A stretch of 64,000 nucleotides of DNA from Arthrobacter russicus. GTDB lineage: Bacteria > Actinomycetota > Actinomycetes > Actinomycetales > Micrococcaceae. Shown here piece after piece: positions 59,175-64,000 of the stretch. Under the pieces are notes generated by a model. The model was given only the letters and a program-made list of their open reading frames with translations, was not told the origin of the DNA and did not search any database. The position numbers and the translations under genes are program-made. Position 1 is the first letter of the stretch. Every line of letters starts with the position of its first letter. The stretch spans positions 1,674,001 through 1,738,000 of the forward strand of contig NZ_JAVDQF010000001.1 in NCBI RefSeq assembly GCF_031454135.1, written 5' to 3'.

Positions 59175-59834
59175 ATGCCTCGTATAGTTGCCTCCAGCAA
59201 TGCGGAACAACGTGAGTTGACGCAACGCAAAGTCCTCGATGCTTTCGGAGAGCTGCTCTTCACGCACGGGCTGCCTGGGCTGACCATGACCGACGTCGCC
59301 CGGCGAGCCGGCGTCGGGCGGACCGCCGTATACAACTATTTCGCCGATCTGGAGCAGCTCCTGGTCGCCTACGCGCTGGACGAGACCGGCCGGTTCCTGT
59401 CCGACCTGAAACATGAGTTGGCCGGCCTGCAGAATCCAGTCGACCAACTGGCCTGCTACGTCAGAGCCCAGATCGAGGACCTGTCAAAGCGGCATCTTCC
59501 GCCCGGCCCGGCAATGCGTTCGGTGCTTTCCGCGGACTCGTTCGCGAAGCTCTCCGTCCACGTGGGCGAACTGAGCAAGCTGCTCCAGGATATTCTGGCC
59601 GCCGCCATCGAGCAGGACTACCTGCCGCGCACCGACGTGGCGGACTTGGCCCACTTGATCCACGGCTCGCTGACTGCGAGCGCTTCGCGGAGCACGGACG
59701 CCGACGACGCCGATCGGCAAGCGCGAATTTCCGCAACAGTGCAGTTCATCCAGGCCGGCGCCGGTGCACACTTCGATGCGACCGGCCGCCCCGTCCAGCT
59801 CGGCAGCCCCCGGATCATCAGCGGCGCCGCCTGA
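59175..59834 (+). CDS. TetR-family regulator
   Basis: 219-residue TetR protein with a standard HTH (about 15-58, LTQRKVLDAFGELLFTHGLPGLTMTDVARRAGVGRTAVYNYFADLEQLLVAYAL). C-terminal domain helical, ligand unknown. Translation starts at ATG 59175, directly at the probable transcription start. It follows the sugar operon by 125 bases but converges with the sigma-factor gene (16 bases between stops). No target evident. Confidence 0.9.
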   Translation: MPRIVASSNAEQRELTQRKVLDAFGELLFTHGLPGLTMTDVARRAGVGRTAVYNYFADLEQLLVAYALDETGRFLSDLKHELAGLQNPVDQLACYVRAQIEDLSKRHLPPGPAMRSVLSADSFAKLSVHVGELSKLLQDILAAAIEQDYLPRTDVADLAHLIHGSLTASASRSTDADDADRQARISATVQFIQAGAGAHFDATGRPVQLGSPRIISGAA

Positions 59835-59850
59835 TTCAGTCCCGGAAGTG

Positions 59851-61728
59851 TCAGCCTCCCCCAGCCGAGGCAACGTTACCGCCAGCTCCGTCCGGTGCCG
59901 GCGGGACCGGCTCCGCGGGCGCAGCCGGTTCCGCGGGTTCTGCTGGTTCGGCCGGGCCCGCTGGTTCAGCCGGCCCCGCAGGTTCTGTCGGAGCAGCCGA
60001 TCCGCCAGATCCAATGGGTGCCACCGGATGTCCGGGGTCGTTCGAAGGATCAATCGGTTCGGCCGGCAGCGGGCCGCCCGCCAACAAGCTCAAGCTCTTC
60101 TGCCCACTGAACGGCACCGCATTGGTGGCGCTGAACTCATACGAGAGCACCGCATTGCCGGACAACGGATGCATCACGACGACTCCGCTGAAAACCAGAT
60201 CCGTCCGGCTCGCAGAGGCGGCCACGCAACTCGCGGTAAAGCTGTCATCCGCAGTGCATTGCCAGCCTTGCGGCGGTTGATTCCAGCCGCCGAAGTGCTG
60301 GGCTAGCTTCGGATCGAGGCGGAACACCACCTTGGCCGAGGTCAGCGGCAAATTGCCAGTGACCCGGAATGCGACCTGGACGTTCTTCCGGCTGCCCAGA
60401 CCGGTCGCGGTCAGCTCAGCGGAAACCACCCCTGGCGGGTCCACGGTGGGCGTGACCGGCGTGGTGACTTCGGGTGACACCGGCGGCGTCTCCGGGAGGG
60501 TGGGTGGCACCACGGCCGGCGGCACGAATGCGGTCGGCAACCGCGTCGACGTCGCCTCGGCGCTGCCGCCCGGCACCGGCCCGGGCGCCGAATCCTGCGG
60601 CGCAGGTTTGGTCTCGGAAGTCGACAATGCGGAGACCAGGCCCGGCTCCGGCAAAGCTTCGCCGAGCTGATTGCCGGGCGCTCCTGGCAGGCCGGGCCCG
60701 GAGCGGCCGGGCTGCGACTGCGAGCCGACCGCCGGCCCGCCCTCCGGGCCGGATCCCCACAGCCCCATTCCTTGGCCGACCAACATCGCCGTCGCGACTG
60801 AGACGCCGGCCACTACGCTGACCGAAGCCGCGATCGTCCCCGACCCCATCGCCTTGACCTGTTCCGCGGCGCGGGCCGCCTGGGAACGCACTCCGGCGAA
60901 CAACACTGCGCCCTTGCCGAGCCCGGCAGCCGTGCCGAGCTGGGACCAAGCAACGAATCCGATGCCCAGCAATGCCGGCACCACTGCGGCGCGCATCGCC
61001 GAGCCGACGTCTTTGAGGTGCAGGAAGGCCGCGGTACAGCGCAGGCAGCCATCCAGGTGCTCCTGGACCTCGGCCCGTTGCGAACGACGCAGGGTATTCG
61101 TCGCGAAAGAACCCAGCTTCGAAGCGTACTCGGCGCACTGGTCGTCCTCGGCAGTGCTGATGTGGTTCTGCAGATAGGCCTTGCGCAGCCCTTCCCGGGC
61201 CCGGATCGCCAAGGCGGAGACGCCGTTGGCCGACAAGCCGAGCAGTGGCGCCACGGCGGCCGGTTTCAGACCTTCGATGTCGGAATACCAGAGCACCGCC
61301 TGCCAACGTTCCGGCAGCGTCTTGTAGGCGCGGGCGACCGCATCGGTTTCGAACTCGGCCAGCACCGAATCCGGGTCGGCCGATTCACGGTCCAGCACCG
61401 CCGCGTCATCGGTCGCAGTGACCTTGCCGGCCGCTACATTTCGTCGATGCGCGATCCTGGTGACCGCGGAAAGCAGGTACGCCCGGAAAAAGCTGACCGG
61501 CCCCTTGCCTCCCTGCAGAGCCTGCAGAACCGACGAAAACGCTTCGGACACCGCGTCCTCGGCGTCCGAGCGGTTGTCCGAATTCTTGCGCGCCACGGCA
61601 AGCGCGACCGAATGGTGGCGTTGGTAGAGCACCCCGTACGCGTCGACATCACCTGATCGGACAAGGCTGATCAGATCTTCATCGCTGCGCTCGGCGGTAC
61701 CGTCCAATCTTTCCTTGTCACTGTTCAT
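59851..61728 (-). CDS. ECF sigma factor fused to a zinc-finger and membrane anchor with a large C-terminal domain
   Basis: 625-residue fusion. ECF sigma domain: sigma-2 (about 15-95, DLISLVRSGDVDAYGVLYQRHHSVALAVARK ... SDAEDAVSEAFSSVLQAL) and sigma-4 (about 137-188, LPERWQAVLWYSDIEGLKPAAVAPLLGLSANGVSALAIRAREGLRKAYL). Then a putative zinc-finger anti-sigma part (Cys198, His224-x3-Cys228-x2-Cys231), one or two hydrophobic helices (about 249-267 and 298-320), a Pro/Ser/Thr-rich linker, a beta-sandwich-like domain (about 430-560), and a Pro/Ala/Glu repeat tail. So sigma and its anti-sigma-like module are one polypeptide, tied to the membrane. ATG 61728 has GGGGA upstream; a TTG at 61749 is less likely. 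Divergent from the GGDEF-like gene. Confidence 0.82.
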   Translation of the reverse strand: MNSDKERLDGTAERSDEDLISLVRSGDVDAYGVLYQRHHSVALAVARKNSDNRSDAEDAVSEAFSSVLQALQGGKGPVSFFRAYLLSAVTRIAHRRNVAAGKVTATDDAAVLDRESADPDSVLAEFETDAVARAYKTLPERWQAVLWYSDIEGLKPAAVAPLLGLSANGVSALAIRAREGLRKAYLQNHISTAEDDQCAEYASKLGSFATNTLRRSQRAEVQEHLDGCLRCTAAFLHLKDVGSAMRAAVVPALLGIGFVAWSQLGTAAGLGKGAVLFAGVRSQAARAAEQVKAMGSGTIAASVSVVAGVSVATAMLVGQGMGLWGSGPEGGPAVGSQSQPGRSGPGLPGAPGNQLGEALPEPGLVSALSTSETKPAPQDSAPGPVPGGSAEATSTRLPTAFVPPAVVPPTLPETPPVSPEVTTPVTPTVDPPGVVSAELTATGLGSRKNVQVAFRVTGNLPLTSAKVVFRLDPKLAQHFGGWNQPPQGWQCTADDSFTASCVAASASRTDLVFSGVVVMHPLSGNAVLSYEFSATNAVPFSGQKSLSLLAGGPLPAEPIDPSNDPGHPVAPIGSGGSAAPTEPAGPAEPAGPAEPAEPAEPAAPAEPVPPAPDGAGGNVASAGGG

Positions 61729-61888
61729 GTTTGTTCCCCAATTCCCCAATTCCCCTACTTAAAGGAGTGAATCCAGTGTGACCGGCAGAAGGCGCTTCAA
61801 GCAAATACAGGCAAACAAAGGTGAATACATTCCCGCCCGGCGGTCGGGCATTGCCGATAGATGAAAACCCGAACCGATAATCGCCATC

Positions 61889-62638
61889 ATGAATTGCCGG
61901 TTGGCTGCACACCTAAACATGGCTCCCAGCAATTCCCCCTCCCCCGGGCTGGTCCAGCGATGGAAAAAGCTCAGCTTGCGCGGCTCTTGGCGGATTCCCA
62001 ACGATTGGTGGATCCCGGAAGTCGATGACCTAGCCAAGCTGCCACGCCGAAGCCCCGGCTTCGAGTCCGCAGCTCGGCTCCTGGGTGCTGCGCGCTACCG
62101 GCAGGGCATCGGCATCGCCGAATCCCTCGCCGACTTCCGTTGCTACTTCCGAGCCTGCCGACGGTTGACCAACATCCAGGCGATCCAATTCTTCACTGAA
62201 GGCTGGGCGGATGCCGCCGATCTGCCAGATCCGATTTCATGCACCGACCCACTGACCGGATTCAGCACCAAAGCGCATTTCTGGCGTTCACTGCACGATC
62301 TGGAAGGCCGGCCGAGCGACTCGTCGATGATCATCGCCACCGCCTCAATTTCACCGCTGAATGCCGAGGTCGAGCCGCTGCGCTGGACCCAGGTGGCGCT
62401 CCTCGGTCTGATCTTCACCACGGCTTTCAGCGGAACCCAAACGACGCTGATGCGTCGCGGTGGGCTGATCTACATCCTGGCCCCCGACTCGCCCAACGTC
62501 TTCGCCGCCATGATGAACTGCCATGCCCGGATCAACGCGGCCAGCGAGTTCCAAGACTTCGTGCCCAAGTTCCGGTTCCAATCGTTGCCGCACCATGAGC
62601 TGGACATCAGCCGCATCATGGAGAGCATGAATCGCTGA
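61889..62638 (+). CDS. Degenerate GGDEF-like protein
   Basis: 249-residue protein without signal peptide or membrane helix. I recognise a worn GGDEF domain: the opening DPLTGFSTKAHFWRSLHDLEG (120-140) mirrors the DxLTGLxNRxxF start, and RRGGLIYILAPDS (189-201) occupies the place of RxGGDEFAxLLP, so the diguanylate cyclase signature is GGLIY (191-195). Asp and Glu needed for GTP/Mg are gone, so no cyclase activity is expected. The first 110 residues have no known domain. ATG 61889 lies eight bases after a GATAAT hexamer (61876-61881), hence a possible leaderless start; ATG 61919 is an alternative. Near an exopolysaccharide transferase gene, which c-di-GMP often controls. Confidence 0.65.
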   Translation: MNCRLAAHLNMAPSNSPSPGLVQRWKKLSLRGSWRIPNDWWIPEVDDLAKLPRRSPGFESAARLLGAARYRQGIGIAESLADFRCYFRACRRLTNIQAIQFFTEGWADAADLPDPISCTDPLTGFSTKAHFWRSLHDLEGRPSDSSMIIATASISPLNAEVEPLRWTQVALLGLIFTTAFSGTQTTLMRRGGLIYILAPDSPNVFAAMMNCHARINAASEFQDFVPKFRFQSLPHHELDISRIMESMNR

Positions 62639-62848
62639 CCCAGACCGTTCCGAATACCCCGCGAGTGAAATTTTTCCGGTATCCCGTCACGATCCGGATT
62701 CGAGCTGCACTGTGATTGATGAAGGCGGTTCGAAGAGTACGAATCTCTGCTAGCCGAGGGTCCGCATCGCCCCTCGGCCGGCATGAGGAAAACATTGGGG
62801 AAATTGGGGAACGATGCGAAATTGCATAAATGTGTGGCGAGACACGCC

Positions 62849-64000
62849 ATGACACAAGTAGACCAACGGCTGGACCAACGACGGATCGTCCACCGGGCTC
62901 GACACAACAGCAATCCGGTGCCTGCCACGGTCAACGTGGCTCAGCCCGAGGCCGAGCCGAGGCCTGCCTACAGCACCACCCGGCAACGCCAACGCAGGCT
63001 CCCGTTCATCGAATCACTGGTGATCTTCGATGTCGCCCTGGTGCTGGGCGCCACCGCAGCGGCCGGTCTGATCTGGCCGGTCTCCGGAAGCGCACTCGGT
63101 CCTTGGCCGACGATCATCGCCGGAATCGTATGGCTCGGCGCCCTGGCTGGGATCAAAGGCTTCGCCACTGAGCGGTTGGTGAAGCCGTTCCCGATGCTTT
63201 CGGTCTGGGCCGGCTGCGCGGTAGTCGCTTGTTTCGCCTTGATCGAAGTGCTTTTCGGCAGCGTTGTCGGCCTCCGGCAGCCGGTGGTCCTGGCGATCGT
63301 GCTGACCGTTGCCGACGTCCTCGGCCGCGCGGTCATCCGCCGCTTCCACCACCCTCGGGTGATCTCCGTGCTGCCGGCGCACCGTTACCAGATCGACAAG
63401 TCCGCCGGCCGGCTGCAGCACCAGACGCTGGTGCTCACCGAAGAGTTGCAGCAGAATCCCGAGGAACTGGTCCGTCTGGTTTCCCAACGGGCCAGGTTCA
63501 GCCGGGCCGACGTCGTCGAGCTGCCGGCCGACCTCGCCATCGACCAGGAGTTGATCGACCGGCTGAGTTGGGACTTGCGCAAACAGCACGTTTCGATCCG
63601 TCTGGTGCGCTGGGGCGCCTCGGTCAGTCCGGCCCGCATCCGGACGCATTCGCAAGGCGACAAAACCATGGTGGAACTGGACGCCCCCTATCCGTATCTG
63701 CCGACCCGGATGGCGAAACGGGCTTTGGACATCATCGGTTCCGGGCTCTTGATCGTCGTCCTGCTGCCGTTGTTCGCGGTCCTCGGCCTGGGCATCAAAT
63801 TGACCAGCCGCGGGCCGGTCTTCTACCGGCAGGAAAGAATCGGCATCGACGGCCGCCCGTTCAAGATCTTGAAATTTCGTTCCATGGTCCCGGATGCGGA
63901 TGCCCAGCTGCAGTCGCTGCTGCGCCAGCAGGGCCGCTCCGGAGAACCGCTGTTCAAGGTCGACGACGATCCCCGAGTCACCCGGATCGGCATTCTGATG
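62849..64000 (+). CDS. Exopolysaccharide undecaprenyl-phosphate sugar transferase, cut by right edge
   Basis: Polyprenol-phosphate hexose-1-phosphate transferase (WcaJ/CpsE type), 384 residues seen, frame open to the edge. N-terminal basic region (1-50), four probable membrane helices (about 55-155), a cytosolic CoA-binding-like middle (LVLTEELQQNPEELVRLVSQ), a fifth helix (about 290-312, LDIIGSGLLIVVLLPLFAVLGL), and the catalytic domain opening KLTSRGPVFYRQERIGIDGRPFKILKFRSM with VDDDPRVTRIG at the edge; the end of the domain lies outside. Starts the assembly of a repeat unit of capsule or exopolysaccharide on the membrane lipid. ATG 62849 is the likely start; the ribosome site is weak. Confidence 0.92.
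   Translation, partial: MTQVDQRLDQRRIVHRARHNSNPVPATVNVAQPEAEPRPAYSTTRQRQRRLPFIESLVIFDVALVLGATAAAGLIWPVSGSALGPWPTIIAGIVWLGALAGIKGFATERLVKPFPMLSVWAGCAVVACFALIEVLFGSVVGLRQPVVLAIVLTVADVLGRAVIRRFHHPRVISVLPAHRYQIDKSAGRLQHQTLVLTEELQQNPEELVRLVSQRARFSRADVVELPADLAIDQELIDRLSWDLRKQHVSIRLVRWGASVSPARIRTHSQGDKTMVELDAPYPYLPTRMAKRALDIIGSGLLIVVLLPLFAVLGLGIKLTSRGPVFYRQERIGIDGRPFKILKFRSMVPDADAQLQSLLRQQGRSGEPLFKVDDDPRVTRIGILM

Overview
The window comes from a high-GC actinobacterium, most likely a Micrococcaceae member (Arthrobacter / Psychromicrobium / Renibacterium type). Evidence: GTG starts are common, the gene content is actinobacterial (SenX3-PhoU, the proteasome activator Bpa with a GQYL tail, DUF2516, RamB next to aceA), a surface protein ends in an LAXTG-type sortase motif, and several promoters look leaderless. 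It reads as ordinary chromosome. No rRNA, insertion sequence, prophage or CRISPR array was seen; one tRNA gene (Thr, CGU) is present.

Layout. 1-6.7 kb: a phosphate-sensing kinase cut by the left edge, a PHO box, phoU, gpmA, a methyltransferase, DUF2516, a transsulfuration enzyme and a secreted S1 protease. 6.8-10.2 kb: tmk-holB and a lipoprotein hydrolase. 10.2-15.1 kb: a phosphonate transporter (phnD, phnC, fused phnE), a phosphonatase-like HAD enzyme and tRNA-Thr. 15.1-21.2 kb: a TetR gene, a repeat-bearing surface protein, an XRE-Bpa operon and a divergent XRE/ImmA-IrrE pair. 21.2-26.5 kb: a thioesterase, a DesK/DesR-like two-component system with a divergent ABC exporter, and an SDR. 26.5-33 kb: cstA-ybdD, a cupin, a TetR-epimerase-membrane protein operon and an MHS transporter. 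33-37 kb: a large secreted subtilase. 37-43 kb: a LysR gene and a five-gene acyl-CoA operon that includes an acetoacetate-decarboxylase-like gene. 43-50.4 kb: a lipoprotein, a CPBP protease, ramB, and the glyoxylate shunt aceA-aceB. 49.6-51.2 kb: an ArsR-SRPBCC fusion and FrnE. 51-59 kb: a sugar ABC transporter, a ROK regulator, a sugar isomerase and two Gfo/Idh/MocA dehydrogenases. 59-64 kb: a TetR, a membrane-anchored ECF sigma fusion, a degenerate GGDEF protein and the start of an exopolysaccharide sugar transferase.

How parts may work together. The SenX3/PhoU pair and the phosphonate operon both have 11-base GTTCA-type repeats upstream, consistent with one phosphate-starvation regulon. 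RamB lies divergent from the glyoxylate genes it is known to control in relatives. The sugar ABC operon and the isomerase/dehydrogenase operon share a nearly identical promoter block on opposite sides of the ROK gene, so they are probably co-induced. Across the window, five palindromes of the same overall size (63 bases) sit at gene 3' ends, and three operons carry a strong hairpin after their first or highly expressed cistron.
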